Assembly (NCBI RefSeq): GCF_004769235.1
Contig: NZ_RQFG01000018.1
Coordinates: 186,001 to 250,000, forward strand
DNA from: Leptospira kanakyensis
Lineage (GTDB): Bacteria; Spirochaetota; Leptospiria; Leptospirales; Leptospiraceae
Length of the DNA: 64,000 nt
Direction: 5' to 3'
The position numbers and the translations under genes were made by a program. Positions within the stretch are counted from its first letter, which is position 1; every line of letters starts with the position of its first letter. Below, in pieces: positions 1 to 10,024 of this stretch. The notes below the pieces were generated by a model, which saw only the letters and a list, made by a program, of their open reading frames with translations, made no database searches and was not told where the DNA came from.

Positions 1-2153
1 ATAAGGTCTGGTATTTTTTTCTGGAACTGGTTTAAGGCATCAGCTCCATCAACAGCATATCTCAATTGAATGTTGGGATATCTTTTTAATAACATTTTCG
101 ATAGTAATCTTTTGTTTAAATCATTATCTTCCACTATTAAAATATCATTTTGGATCAGATTGTTTTCGACGATGATGGATTCGTCAGGTGTTGATTGTTT
201 TTCTTCAAATAAATTGGAAGATACAGATCCTGAAGAATTTACATGTAAGGTTAATACAAAATAAAAGGTACTTCCTTTCCCGAGTTCACTTTCGAATCGT
301 AAATGGGAATTCATTTTTTGAATGAGTTCACTTGTAATAGTGAGACCAAGCCCCGTTCCTCCATACTTTCTTGTGATGGATGTGTCGGCTTGCGAAAAGG
401 AATCAAATAGTTTTGTTTGTGAACTGATATCAATTCCGATTCCGGTATCAGCAACAGAGAATTCAATATCAATAATATCATCAGACCCTTTGATTGGTTT
501 TACAGAAACTACTACTTCTCCTTCATGAGTAAACTTAATTGCATTCCCAATTAAATTGGAAAGCACTTGTCTCACACGTAAAGGATCTAAAGAAACAAAT
601 TTAGGGAGTGCCGGATCTAAATTTAGTTTTAAAAGAATGGCTTGAGAAGCTGCTGAAATTTGGAAAAGATCTACCGTTGACCGGACTAAATCGATGAGAT
701 CTGTACTAATCAGTTCCAGATCCATTTTACCCGAATCAATTTTTGAAAAATCTAGGATTTGATTCACTAAAGATAACAAACTTTTTCCAGATAGGTAAAT
801 ACTTCGTAAATATTCCTTTTGTTCGTCGGTAAGTGATGCGTGTAATAGAAGTTCTGTGAAACCAATGATTCCATTGAGTGGGGTTCTAATTTCATGACTC
901 ATATTGGCCAAAAAGTTACCTTTTGCCAAGTTGGCTGCTTCAGCCATTTCTTTTGCTTTTCGCAAAGTATATTCTATCTTTTTGATTTCAGTAAGATCGG
1001 AATTGGAACCAACCATTCTAATTTTATTACCGGAGGCATCTCTTTGGATATAACATCGAGATAAAACATGAGCATAATTTCCTTTTCTTTTTTTCATTTG
1101 AAAACTAAACTCAAAAGTTTCTCTTTGTGAATGCATGATGTTATCTAAAAATTCGGATACCCACTCCTGATCATCAGGATGGATTAAACTTTTCCAATAA
1201 CTGATTTGGACATTTTCTGGTTTTTCATCGTTACCAAATTCTAACCACCATCTTCTCGAATAAATAACCGAATCGTTTGTTAGGTCCCAATCAAACCAAC
1301 CATCAGAACTAACTTCCAAAATTAAGGCATAGCGTTCGTTAGATTCTTTTAGTGCACTTTCTGCACGTTTTTGTTCTGTAATGTCTTTACTTGCGCCAAT
1401 GATAAATTTAAATTTCCCATCAACTTCGATAGGAGTGAGAGCTGTAGTCCAAACTTTTGTGCCCGCTGGCATCGGTATACTTTCTTCATAGGAAATTGTA
1501 GATTTTGCTTTTATGGCATTTCTAAAATTTTTGATAATAGGTGCACCTAACACCTCACCCAAAAGATCAATGGGAGTTTTGCCTTGGATCAAAGTTTGTG
1601 AGACACCAGTAGCTTTTTCGTAAGCAGAATTAATTCTGCGGATTACAAAATCTCCCGTATCGATGATTTCCACAAGAAACATGGAATCTTGGCTTCCATT
1701 AAAAAGTATATTGTTTTCGAGTAATAGTTGTTTTATGTCTAAAGATTCGTTTTTGATAAAATCTTGTAAAAAAAGTAATTCAGAAATGTCTGTGACCATT
1801 CCATCAAATCGTAAAACTTTTCCGGATTCATCTCGAATCAATCGACCTTGGCTTTGAACAAATTTGATTTGGTTGTCTTTTGTTAGGATTCGGTATCGGA
1901 TTCGAAACTTATCATTTTGGTTTAACGAATCTAGCGCCTGTTTGACTATCTGTGTATCTTCTGGGTGGATCATTTTCCACCAAGCACCTAATTCTTGTTT
2001 GAAAAAATCAATGGGATACCCACTGAGAGTTTCCACAGAAGGACTGACATAAATAATTTTTAATTCAGGAAAACTAGCCGAAAAAACTACCTCCTCCATG
2101 GCGGAGAGAATTTGCATTTCCAATGAAGGAGGAGGAGTTTGCATACCACCCAT
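1..2153 (-). CDS. Hybrid histidine kinase with three PAS domains (3' end outside window)
   Basis: Sensor kinase of a phosphorelay, probably cytoplasmic because I see no membrane segment. Translation of the minus strand gives three PAS-like domains (about residues 15-125, 140-255 and 265-385), then a HisKA dimerisation helix with the motif NMSHEIRTPLNG (phospho-acceptor His about residue 420), and a HATPase_c domain with an N box (NLIGNAIKFT) and G boxes (DTGIGI, GGTGLGL). After a linker the first half of a receiver domain follows (ILIVEDNDLNKRLL). The window ends at PDL, just before the expected phospho-acceptor Asp. The start at 2153 is the first Met in frame after the stop of the gene upstream; in-frame Mets at 2144 and 2099 are alternatives and none has a good ribosome binding site. 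The gene upstream ends about 35 nt before it, so the two may be co-transcribed. The signal sensed is unknown. Confidence 0.9.
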   Translation of the reverse strand, partial: MGGMQTPPPSLEMQILSAMEEVVFSASFPELKIIYVSPSVETLSGYPIDFFKQELGAWWKMIHPEDTQIVKQALDSLNQNDKFRIRYRILTKDNQIKFVQSQGRLIRDESGKVLRFDGMVTDISELLFLQDFIKNESLDIKQLLLENNILFNGSQDSMFLVEIIDTGDFVIRRINSAYEKATGVSQTLIQGKTPIDLLGEVLGAPIIKNFRNAIKAKSTISYEESIPMPAGTKVWTTALTPIEVDGKFKFIIGASKDITEQKRAESALKESNERYALILEVSSDGWFDWDLTNDSVIYSRRWWLEFGNDEKPENVQISYWKSLIHPDDQEWVSEFLDNIMHSQRETFEFSFQMKKRKGNYAHVLSRCYIQRDASGNKIRMVGSNSDLTEIKKIEYTLRKAKEMAEAANLAKGNFLANMSHEIRTPLNGIIGFTELLLHASLTDEQKEYLRSIYLSGKSLLSLVNQILDFSKIDSGKMDLELISTDLIDLVRSTVDLFQISAASQAILLKLNLDPALPKFVSLDPLRVRQVLSNLIGNAIKFTHEGEVVVSVKPIKGSDDIIDIEFSVADTGIGIDISSQTKLFDSFSQADTSITRKYGGTGLGLTITSELIQKMNSHLRFESELGKGSTFYFVLTLHVNSSGSVSSNLFEEKQSTPDESIIVENNLIQNDILIVEDNDLNKRLLSKMLLKRYPNIQLRYAVDGADALNQFQKKIPDL

Positions 2154-2187
2154 TCGACGAAAAATTTTTGGGAATTTACTAACTAAA

Positions 2188-2622
2188 TTATGATTTTCTA
2201 ATAAGAAATGGGAGGGCTAATTTGGGGGTGAATTTGTTGTAACTCATTCCCAGAAAGTCCGTTTGGTTGAGGATCCGAAATTCATCAATGAAGAATGGCC
2301 AAGGAAAGGGAGCATTTTTGGTATATTCCAGAATGAGGCTTGGTTTTTCGTCAATTTTTGATTTTCCTATGGATAAATTCATGGGATAACGCATTTGGAA
2401 CTCGGTTTTGTTAGGGGGTAAAAACAAATTGTAGGCAATTTCTGAGCCATCAAACGATTTCCCCCACCAGTGCCGAAACGACATAAAATTCAAACTGAAA
2501 CTAGCACCCGTTTGGAACCACTTGGGGCCAATCCATTCTGCTTTAAAATTTCCAACCGGAAACGATTCAGGTGCTTTTAATTCTAAAAATTGTTTTTTGA
2601 TTTGAATGAGAGACATCGTCAT
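2188..2622 (-). CDS. Hypothetical protein, possibly GXWXG/DUF4334-like
   Basis: A 144-residue protein without signal peptide or membrane segment. I do not recognise it firmly. The segment WWGKSFDG and the late segment FIDEFRILNQTDFLGM, ending in PFLIRK, resemble the order of motifs in GXWXG/DUF4334 proteins (WYGKRF..., then a DHFR-like D-x-F-R segment and a C-terminal hydrophobic strand), but this is a by-eye comparison. ATG at 2622 is chosen over a TTG one codon upstream; another ATG lies two codons in. It is divergent from the alpha-2-macroglobulin operon and lies directly upstream of the multi-PAS kinase, possibly in one transcript with it. Confidence 0.6.
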   Translation of the reverse strand: MTMSLIQIKKQFLELKAPESFPVGNFKAEWIGPKWFQTGASFSLNFMSFRHWWGKSFDGSEIAYNLFLPPNKTEFQMRYPMNLSIGKSKIDEKPSLILEYTKNAPFPWPFFIDEFRILNQTDFLGMSYNKFTPKLALPFLIRKS

Positions 2623-2768
2623 CAATCAAATTGCAAAAAACCAAAAGCATAGCGAAAATTCCGATAGATTTAAAAAAATATGGAAAGATTTTCCATTTCA
2701 TTCAGGAAAGTGTTGGCAAGAGGAGGTGTCCATCATAGAACAGAGAACATTCGAATTGCGGAGTTCTC

Positions 2769-5700
2769 ATGCGTAAGTTGGTATTGGCTTTTAGTTTATT
2801 ATTTTTCCTTGGCTCTTGTAATTCCATCACTGGACTTTTTCGATCCATCAAACGAGTCATTTTTCCAAGTAGTTGTCGCATTGAAGTCAAACTCGACACA
2901 ACAGATCTCAAATACTTAGAGGATCTTTGGGACTACCAAATTTTGGTATCAGAAGATACCAACTTAAAAGAACTCGCTTCCGCAGTAGAAATTTTACCCA
3001 AACCGTCCAATCCAAAAACAGAATTTTCCGATTATGTAAGTCGTGATTTTTCTTTAGATCATTGGAACTTTGATCCAGGTGTTGCTTATGAAATTAAAAT
3101 TGGAAAATTTTATGCAGAGAACGATTGTTTCTTAGAGACACCAGTTAGTTTCAAACTTCCCGTGATGGCAAAAAAACCATCCTTCTATTTATCACGGGAA
3201 AATATTTTTGAATCCAATTTAAACAAAGTCCTTCCTATCTCTATTTCGAATGTCCCTGAATTTGAAATTCGTTCTGCAGAATTGTCTATCCCTGTTTTAG
3301 TGAATGCAGTGGCAACACTAGGCAATCGTTATTATGATTTTGAAAGCCAACTGAATTGGAAAAAAACAGTATGGAAGTCGGGGATCAAAGTGAACTCTTT
3401 TGGAAACCAAGGGATGGATATTGATCCCTATTTCGGTTCCAAACCAAACACTAAGGCATGGATTGCTTTTCAGTTAGGTGCTAAAGTCATTGGAGAAAAC
3501 AACAAAGAGGAATTCAAAAAAGAATCCATTTTTTTACAATCGACTAATCTAGGAATCACAACAAAATTAGATCCTAATACCCTCCATGTATGGGTACATT
3601 CTCTATCAAAAGCAGAGCCAGTCGCAAATACAAATATGAGTTTGTATGAGAAAGGCAGTCTTCGTGGGACTTGTAAAACGGATAAAGATGGTCATTGTAC
3701 TTTGCCGACAATCAATGACACAAAATCTCTCGAAAAATCAGTGTTAATTGCAGAAGATTCTTCTGGAGATAAAACCTTTCTTCATTTTAATGAAACACAT
3801 ATTGACGGTTATAGTGACTATTATTCAGAAAATAATGTAAAAGGAAAAATTTACTTTGATCGAAAACTTTATCGTCCGGGTGATCGAGTAGAAATTAAAG
3901 CAGTCCTTGCTGATCGAAAAAATGGAAGTCTAGTTCCTTATGCTTCTAAATCGGTAAACTTACAAATTCGTGATTCCCGCGGAAAGGATATATCCAATAC
4001 AAATTTAAGTTCTACAGGGCAGGGCGGCGTATACGCTGGATATACGATTCCTTCAGATGCACCACTTGGTCATTATTCAGTTTCGGTTTACGTTCCTGGC
4101 AAATCCTATTCTGTAACTTATGATACCTTCCAAGTAGAAGAGTTCCGTCCCGTAAATTTTATGGTGAATGTGAATTTGGCAAATGCTGTTAACAGAGACC
4201 AAAATGTAAAAGGTGCTGTCGAAGGTAAGTATATGTTTGGGGCTCCAATGGGAGGAGCAAAGGTCAGTTATTCGGTATTAAAAAGAAAAAGATATATCAA
4301 CTTTGACTCTTTTTCGAATTACGATTTTTCGGATACATGGTATGATTATGAGGATGAATATTCTGATAGTAATTCAGATTATATAACTGGATCGGAAGGA
4401 GTTTTAGACAGTAAAGGTTTATATAGTTTAGATATCCCCGTTCAAAACTTAACTCGTAAGTTTGTGACTGATGGCGAAGATATAGAAATTGCCGATCCTT
4501 TTAATTTAGTGGTAGAGTCTTCCGTATTTGATGTAGACGGAAAATCAGTCACCAAGTCTTCCAGTATCCCTTACAACCCATCAGAATCTTATGTTGGTTT
4601 AAAATGTAATGATAGATACCAATCTTTAGATAAACCATTTCAATTTGGTGCGGTATCTGTCAACTTACAAGGTAAAGCTGTTGCCGGTGTGGAACTAAAA
4701 GCATATATCATTTATAATGATTGGACTTCCGTTTTGTCTAAAGGTCTTGGGAAATTTTTCTTTCGTAGCAACCAACTAACGAAAAAAATTGTGGAAGTTA
4801 AAAAGTTGGTATCGAAAGTCGAAGGCGTTTCTTTCGATTATCGTGCAAAAGATCCAGGTAGTTATACTATTTTAGTTTTGAATAAGGATAAGGTTTTTTC
4901 GCGAGTTGATTTTTATGCTTACGAAAAGGAATCATATTATACTTGGGACTTTCGTGGAGACGACTCCATTGAATTACGTACCGATAAACAAGAATACAAA
5001 ATTGGAGATAAGGCAAAAATTCTAATCAAATCTCCACTTCAGAATTCTCGAGTGATTGTGACTGTAGAAAGAGATTCTGTATATTTCAAAAAATCATTTT
5101 TGATGAAAGGAAATAGTGCACCTCTTGAAATTCCAATTGAAGAGTCCTATCTCCCGAATGTGGATGTCAATGTTGTTATGTTATCAGGAAGGTTGCCGGT
5201 TCCCGAAGGCCTTTCCTCTGATGATATCAAAGAATTTAACGAACAAGACTTAGGTGCTCCGAAAGCAAAAACGGGATCAGTCACTTTAAAGATTAATTTG
5301 GCTTCTAGAACGGCACCTGTAGTGATCAAAACAGACAAACAGGAATACCAACCGAGAGAACAAGTAAAACTATCAATCCAAACAAATCCTGGAGCAGAGT
5401 TGACTGTCTCAGTTGCCGATCGAGGTGTTTTGGATTTGGTGGGTTATTCCTTCCAAAGCCCAGTCCAAATGTTCTATCAATATTGGTATAATATTGTCAA
5501 AACCTTTGAACTTCGTAGTATGATCATCAAACATTATATATACGAGAACAAAGGTGATAGTCCTGGAGGAGATTACGGCGAAGACTCAGGTGGTGGGTTC
5601 TCTGCAGAATCCGAATCTGGGGCAAGGAAAGATTTTCGTTATACTGCTTATTGGAATCCAGTTGTGATTGCCGATAGTAATGGAAACGCCGACTTAAGTT

Positions 5701-7838
5701 TTGTTTTACCAGACAACCTAACTACGTTTAGGGTGATGGTGGCTTCCTCTGCCAATGGAAAATTTGGAGCTTCCAATTCTGAATTTATTGTTAAAAAGAA
5801 CCTGGTTCTACAAAAAACGGTAGCAAGGTTCATTCGTGTTGGCGATAGTTTAGAATTAGGTGGTAGTATTACTAATAACACCAAGAAAAAAGGAAAATTT
5901 AAATACAAAATCGATTCAAAATTTTTATCCGAAGACAAAGGTTGGAATTCGATTGAACTTGCAGCGGGTCAAACCAAGGAAGTCCTTAGAACCTTCCAAA
6001 TTTCCGAATCACAATATATCAAACTGAAACAAAGCCAACCTAAAGATGATATCCAATTATCCTATCAAATTTCTGTGGAACCAGAAACGGGTGCAGAGTT
6101 TGCCGACTTAAAAAAATTAGACCTCAGTGATTCACTCGTTGTCACGATGCCAATCAAAGAATTTGATCCTGTAACCTCCGTTCAGTTTTCTGGTTATACG
6201 GATTCGGAACACAAAACCTTAATATCTTTTCCGAAAAAAGAATCTATATTACTCAACAAAGGATCTTTGGACATCCGAATGTCGGGAACGGCTCTCACAG
6301 CCTTAAAATCAGCGTTTGATTTTTATGAATCCAATCCTTATTTTTGTATGGAACAAAGGACTTCTGCTTATTTACTTTCTCTTAGTGCGGGTGAGTTACT
6401 AAAAGAATTTCAATACAAAGCTCCGGCAAAAGATTCTTATGATTTTACTCAAATTGAAAAATTGTTTTTAGATGAGATGTCTGAGTTTCAAACCTCTGAC
6501 GGTAGTTTTAAAGTTTGGAAAGGACATGGTCGGACTGGTTATCCTTATTTAACTGCTTATATTGTTTCGGTAATGCAGATGGGAAAAGACAAAGGAAAAA
6601 GATCGAATCCCAAGGCTTATGATTTAGCCATCCAATACTTACAAAATTATGTAAAAAATCCTACGGAAACTTCGATTCATTCCTATCAAACATTGAGTTT
6701 GATTTACTCTGTTCTTGCGAAAGATAAAAAAGATATCCATTCTTTAGAAAAAACATTGGTCGATCATTTCGAAGAATTGAATTTAAAATCTCGCGGAATT
6801 TTTCTTACATCTTATGCTGAAACCCATAAATTGGAATCTTCTGATTCTGATCCTGTGTTTAAAAAATTATTCGCTGAATATACAAATTATATAGTATATG
6901 ACAAAGAATTATTCACTCTCAAACCGTTGAAAAAAAATGCAGATGAATCCTATTATTATTCGTATTATAGTTCTTCAACAGTTCTTGGTAACTATTTACG
7001 ATTGTTATTGAAAGTAGATTCAAAAAATCCAAGGATTGTTGATTTGGTAAAATCGATTATGTTGGATAGGCAAAAACAGTATTGGTCAGACAGTCACAGT
7101 GTTGGAACCATTGCTCTTGCCTTGGCAGAATATAGGAATCGTTTCGAATCAACTTCTTCCGATACAGAAGGCCAGGCGATCTTTGGAGAAAAAACTTTAA
7201 TAGATGAGTCTTTTTCATCTTCCTCAGATTCCATATACAAAGAAGAAATTACCTTTGACCGACTTTTCGATAGTAAGGATCCTTCTGGTAGACCATTACT
7301 ATTTAAACGAACTAGTTCAGAAGGAAGACTTTATTTTCAATCTAGGTTGATGTATGTTCCGGTAAAAGATACCACCACACAAAAGTTTAATGGTCTTGAA
7401 ATTAGAAAAACTTTGTATCGAATCGACGGAAGAAATTCCAATGGAGAACCTATCTTAAAAGAAGTCACAAACCTAGAACGTGGCTCTACCTATCTTGTAA
7501 AAGTAAAGATACTTAGTAATTTGGACCAAGCGTTCGGAATGATTGTGGATCCTATTCCAAGTAATACCGAAATTGTAAATACTTCGTTTTTGACCGAAAA
7601 AAAATCAGATGCCGAAGATACAGATGTTACAATTACTTATTACGGCGGATATAAAGAATATCGAGATGATCGTGTTATCTTTTCGGAAGATTACATAAAA
7701 AAAGGTGAAACGGAATTTAATTACATTCTCAGGCCAGTTGCCAAAGGGAATTCCATTATGCCAGCCTCTAAAACATTTTTGATGTATCATCCACAGTTTT
7801 ATGGAAATACCAACACCATCCGAGTGAAAGTGGAGTGA
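2769..7838 (+). CDS. Alpha-2-macroglobulin-like lipoprotein (YfaS/ECAM family)
   Basis: Large (1689 residues) bacterial alpha-2-macroglobulin, expected to trap proteases or guard the periplasm while the partner penicillin-binding protein repairs peptidoglycan. The N-terminus MRKLVLAFSLLFFLGSC is a lipoprotein signal with a lipobox ending at Cys17. The MG2-type segment with a YRPGD motif (KLYRPGDRVEIKAV) is near residue 365, and the family's VLPDNLTTFR-type segment is near residue 980. The thioester motif is CMEQ at residues 1193-1196 (CLEQ in E. coli ECAM), so a reactive thioester is predicted. Start: ATG preceded by CGGAG with 5-nt spacing. The stop overlaps the GTG start of pbpC by four bases (GTGA), matching the yfhM-pbpC linkage known in Gammaproteobacteria. 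The length is close to that of ECAM. Confidence 0.93.
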   Translation: MRKLVLAFSLLFFLGSCNSITGLFRSIKRVIFPSSCRIEVKLDTTDLKYLEDLWDYQILVSEDTNLKELASAVEILPKPSNPKTEFSDYVSRDFSLDHWNFDPGVAYEIKIGKFYAENDCFLETPVSFKLPVMAKKPSFYLSRENIFESNLNKVLPISISNVPEFEIRSAELSIPVLVNAVATLGNRYYDFESQLNWKKTVWKSGIKVNSFGNQGMDIDPYFGSKPNTKAWIAFQLGAKVIGENNKEEFKKESIFLQSTNLGITTKLDPNTLHVWVHSLSKAEPVANTNMSLYEKGSLRGTCKTDKDGHCTLPTINDTKSLEKSVLIAEDSSGDKTFLHFNETHIDGYSDYYSENNVKGKIYFDRKLYRPGDRVEIKAVLADRKNGSLVPYASKSVNLQIRDSRGKDISNTNLSSTGQGGVYAGYTIPSDAPLGHYSVSVYVPGKSYSVTYDTFQVEEFRPVNFMVNVNLANAVNRDQNVKGAVEGKYMFGAPMGGAKVSYSVLKRKRYINFDSFSNYDFSDTWYDYEDEYSDSNSDYITGSEGVLDSKGLYSLDIPVQNLTRKFVTDGEDIEIADPFNLVVESSVFDVDGKSVTKSSSIPYNPSESYVGLKCNDRYQSLDKPFQFGAVSVNLQGKAVAGVELKAYIIYNDWTSVLSKGLGKFFFRSNQLTKKIVEVKKLVSKVEGVSFDYRAKDPGSYTILVLNKDKVFSRVDFYAYEKESYYTWDFRGDDSIELRTDKQEYKIGDKAKILIKSPLQNSRVIVTVERDSVYFKKSFLMKGNSAPLEIPIEESYLPNVDVNVVMLSGRLPVPEGLSSDDIKEFNEQDLGAPKAKTGSVTLKINLASRTAPVVIKTDKQEYQPREQVKLSIQTNPGAELTVSVADRGVLDLVGYSFQSPVQMFYQYWYNIVKTFELRSMIIKHYIYENKGDSPGGDYGEDSGGGFSAESESGARKDFRYTAYWNPVVIADSNGNADLSFVLPDNLTTFRVMVASSANGKFGASNSEFIVKKNLVLQKTVARFIRVGDSLELGGSITNNTKKKGKFKYKIDSKFLSEDKGWNSIELAAGQTKEVLRTFQISESQYIKLKQSQPKDDIQLSYQISVEPETGAEFADLKKLDLSDSLVVTMPIKEFDPVTSVQFSGYTDSEHKTLISFPKKESILLNKGSLDIRMSGTALTALKSAFDFYESNPYFCMEQRTSAYLLSLSAGELLKEFQYKAPAKDSYDFTQIEKLFLDEMSEFQTSDGSFKVWKGHGRTGYPYLTAYIVSVMQMGKDKGKRSNPKAYDLAIQYLQNYVKNPTETSIHSYQTLSLIYSVLAKDKKDIHSLEKTLVDHFEELNLKSRGIFLTSYAETHKLESSDSDPVFKKLFAEYTNYIVYDKELFTLKPLKKNADESYYYSYYSSSTVLGNYLRLLLKVDSKNPRIVDLVKSIMLDRQKQYWSDSHSVGTIALALAEYRNRFESTSSDTEGQAIFGEKTLIDESFSSSSDSIYKEEITFDRLFDSKDPSGRPLLFKRTSSEGRLYFQSRLMYVPVKDTTTQKFNGLEIRKTLYRIDGRNSNGEPILKEVTNLERGSTYLVKVKILSNLDQAFGMIVDPIPSNTEIVNTSFLTEKKSDAEDTDVTITYYGGYKEYRDDRVIFSEDYIKKGETEFNYILRPVAKGNSIMPASKTFLMYHPQFYGNTNTIRVKVE

Positions 7839-10024
7839 GTTCTGTAAAAAAATATATAATATATTCAATGTTAGTGGGAATCTTTGTTGTCCCACTAATC
7901 GTTTTTTTATTAAGACCAATTTCTTTTGAATCCTTTCAAAACCACACAACAGTTCGTATCCTTACGAAAGAAGGTACTCTGATTGGTAGAGGAAAAAACA
8001 AAAACCAATCCAAACAAGATTGGGAAAGTATTCGCGAATACCCAGACTTTGTTCCTGAAATTTTAAAAATTGCTGAAGACAAACGATTTGATGACCACCA
8101 TGGAGTGGATGTATTTGCAGGTATCAACTCCCTTGGTTCTTATTTATTTTCAAACGGTAAACGGGGAGGTGCATCTACCATCACTATGCAACTCGTACGA
8201 ATACAAAATCCGGAGATACGTTCGTATCCTTTTTTGTTCCGAAAAAGTTTTGAAATTTTGGAAGCACTTCGGTACGAAGTTTGGTTATCCAAATCCGAAA
8301 TTTTGGAAGCTTACTTAAATTCTGTTTCCATCTACGCGAATACAGCAGGATTTCCTTCCGCATCACTCTTATTATTTGGTAAACATATTCGTTTTTTGTC
8401 GATTGAAGAAACTGTTTATCTTACAGTTCTGATACGAAAGAATAAACCCGAATTAAAAGAACTTTCGATTCGTTATAACAACCTCCGAGATAGAATCAAA
8501 TATTCAATCCCAAAGTTAGAGAATCCAAACGAACTAAAAGTTGGATTTGTCACACCAAACTTAATTAATTCTTCAGAACAATGGAAAGGAGAAAACCAAC
8601 ACTTCTTAAATTGGATCCGCATTTTGATTTCAAAACCATCAGAAGAATTTGTTTCATCCTTATCCTCAGAATTGAACTCCGAATTACATTCCATCGTGAA
8701 TTCCGAATTGGAAGGTTTGGAAAGATGGAATGTTTCCAATGCTTCTGCCATTGTTTTGGAACGGGTTCCCGGTAAAAAAGATGAATTAGAACTCAAAGGA
8801 ATGATTGGATCCAAAAATTTTTTTGAAGATGGAAATGGAATGGTAAACGGCAGTTTAGCCTATCGAGATGCAGGAAGTACGTTAAAACCATTGTTATATG
8901 CAGCTGCTATTGATAAAGGGTACTACTCAGTTAATTCGATTTTTTCTGATGAAAAATATTCTTTTTCTTTAGGACAAGGAGGGAACTACCTTCCCAGAAA
9001 TGCAGATCTTCGGTATTGGGGAGATCTCACCTTAGCAGAAGCTTTAGGAAACTCGCGGAACATACCGGCTGTGACTGCGATCAATCAATTAGGAGTAAAT
9101 ACATTTTATCGTTTTTTGCAATCTGCAGGATTTCAACATTTAAAAGAATCCCCTCAGTTTTATGGGCCGGGGCTTGCTTTGGGAGCGGGTGGAACAAGTT
9201 TACTTCAACTAACTCGTGCTTATGGGTCATTCCCACTCAAAGGAATTCTCCCCAAAATTCGACTAGGAAAAATTGATAATCAACCATTATACTTTGGTGA
9301 CTCGACCCAATTATTTTCACCAGAAACTGCAGAAGAATTAAAATTTGTTTTGCGAGATCCTAAATTAAGGCAGAGAGCTTTCGGACGAAGGAGTTATTTG
9401 GATTTTCCATTTCCTGTTTCTGTAAAAACAGGAACTTCGAAAGATTACCGAAATTCTTGGACAATTGCGTTTAATGAAAATTATGTGGTGGGTGCTTGGG
9501 TTGGAAATTTTTCTGGAGAACGAACCATGGATGTTTCCGGTTCTTTTGGAGCCGGACGAATTGTTCAAAATATTTTTCGCAGTCTGATGAAAGACAAACC
9601 AAAACTTGAATACCATGCCCATTTAACGGAAACTAGAAATTTTTGTCGATTCACTGGGAAATTAGCACAAATGAATTGCCCTTCCATTGTCCTCCGAGTT
9701 AGAAAAAAAGTAATATTTCCCGAGCCATGCGATAAACATAAAGAAGAATCTTCTGGATCTGTTTTAGGTGTGGGTTTTGTTTATCCTTCAATGGGACAAA
9801 TATTTTTATACCATCCATCTTATGAAAAAGAAACACAAAGTATCCCTGTTCGAATTCGAGAAATCAAAACCTTAAAAGACCCAAAATTAATTTGGAATGA
9901 CAAAGAGGAACTAAAACCATCCTCAAACGGTGAGTTACGTTTGCCTATCATTCGAGGTAAACAATCACTAGTATTGTTTGATGGAGAAATGAAGAAGGCA
10001 TCTGTTGATTTCGAAGTTAAATAA
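7835..10024 (+). CDS. pbpC: Penicillin-binding protein 1C (bifunctional glycosyltransferase/transpeptidase)
   Basis: Builds and cross-links peptidoglycan from lipid II in the periplasm. It has an N-terminal membrane anchor at about residues 7-27. The GT51 domain shows EDKRFDDHHGVD (catalytic Glu about residue 81) and GGASTITMQLVR. The transpeptidase domain has STLK (Ser348, Lys351), SRN (GNSRNIPAV) and KTGTS (Lys531). The C-terminal 140 residues match the position of the BiPBP_C domain typical of PBP1C, a region thought to contact the macroglobulin partner. The start is GTG overlapping the upstream stop (GTGA), so translational coupling is likely. At 729 residues it is near the size of E. coli PbpC (770). 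Confidence 0.94.
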   Translation: MSSVKKYIIYSMLVGIFVVPLIVFLLRPISFESFQNHTTVRILTKEGTLIGRGKNKNQSKQDWESIREYPDFVPEILKIAEDKRFDDHHGVDVFAGINSLGSYLFSNGKRGGASTITMQLVRIQNPEIRSYPFLFRKSFEILEALRYEVWLSKSEILEAYLNSVSIYANTAGFPSASLLLFGKHIRFLSIEETVYLTVLIRKNKPELKELSIRYNNLRDRIKYSIPKLENPNELKVGFVTPNLINSSEQWKGENQHFLNWIRILISKPSEEFVSSLSSELNSELHSIVNSELEGLERWNVSNASAIVLERVPGKKDELELKGMIGSKNFFEDGNGMVNGSLAYRDAGSTLKPLLYAAAIDKGYYSVNSIFSDEKYSFSLGQGGNYLPRNADLRYWGDLTLAEALGNSRNIPAVTAINQLGVNTFYRFLQSAGFQHLKESPQFYGPGLALGAGGTSLLQLTRAYGSFPLKGILPKIRLGKIDNQPLYFGDSTQLFSPETAEELKFVLRDPKLRQRAFGRRSYLDFPFPVSVKTGTSKDYRNSWTIAFNENYVVGAWVGNFSGERTMDVSGSFGAGRIVQNIFRSLMKDKPKLEYHAHLTETRNFCRFTGKLAQMNCPSIVLRVRKKVIFPEPCDKHKEESSGSVLGVGFVYPSMGQIFLYHPSYEKETQSIPVRIREIKTLKDPKLIWNDKEELKPSSNGELRLPIIRGKQSLVLFDGEMKKASVDFEVK

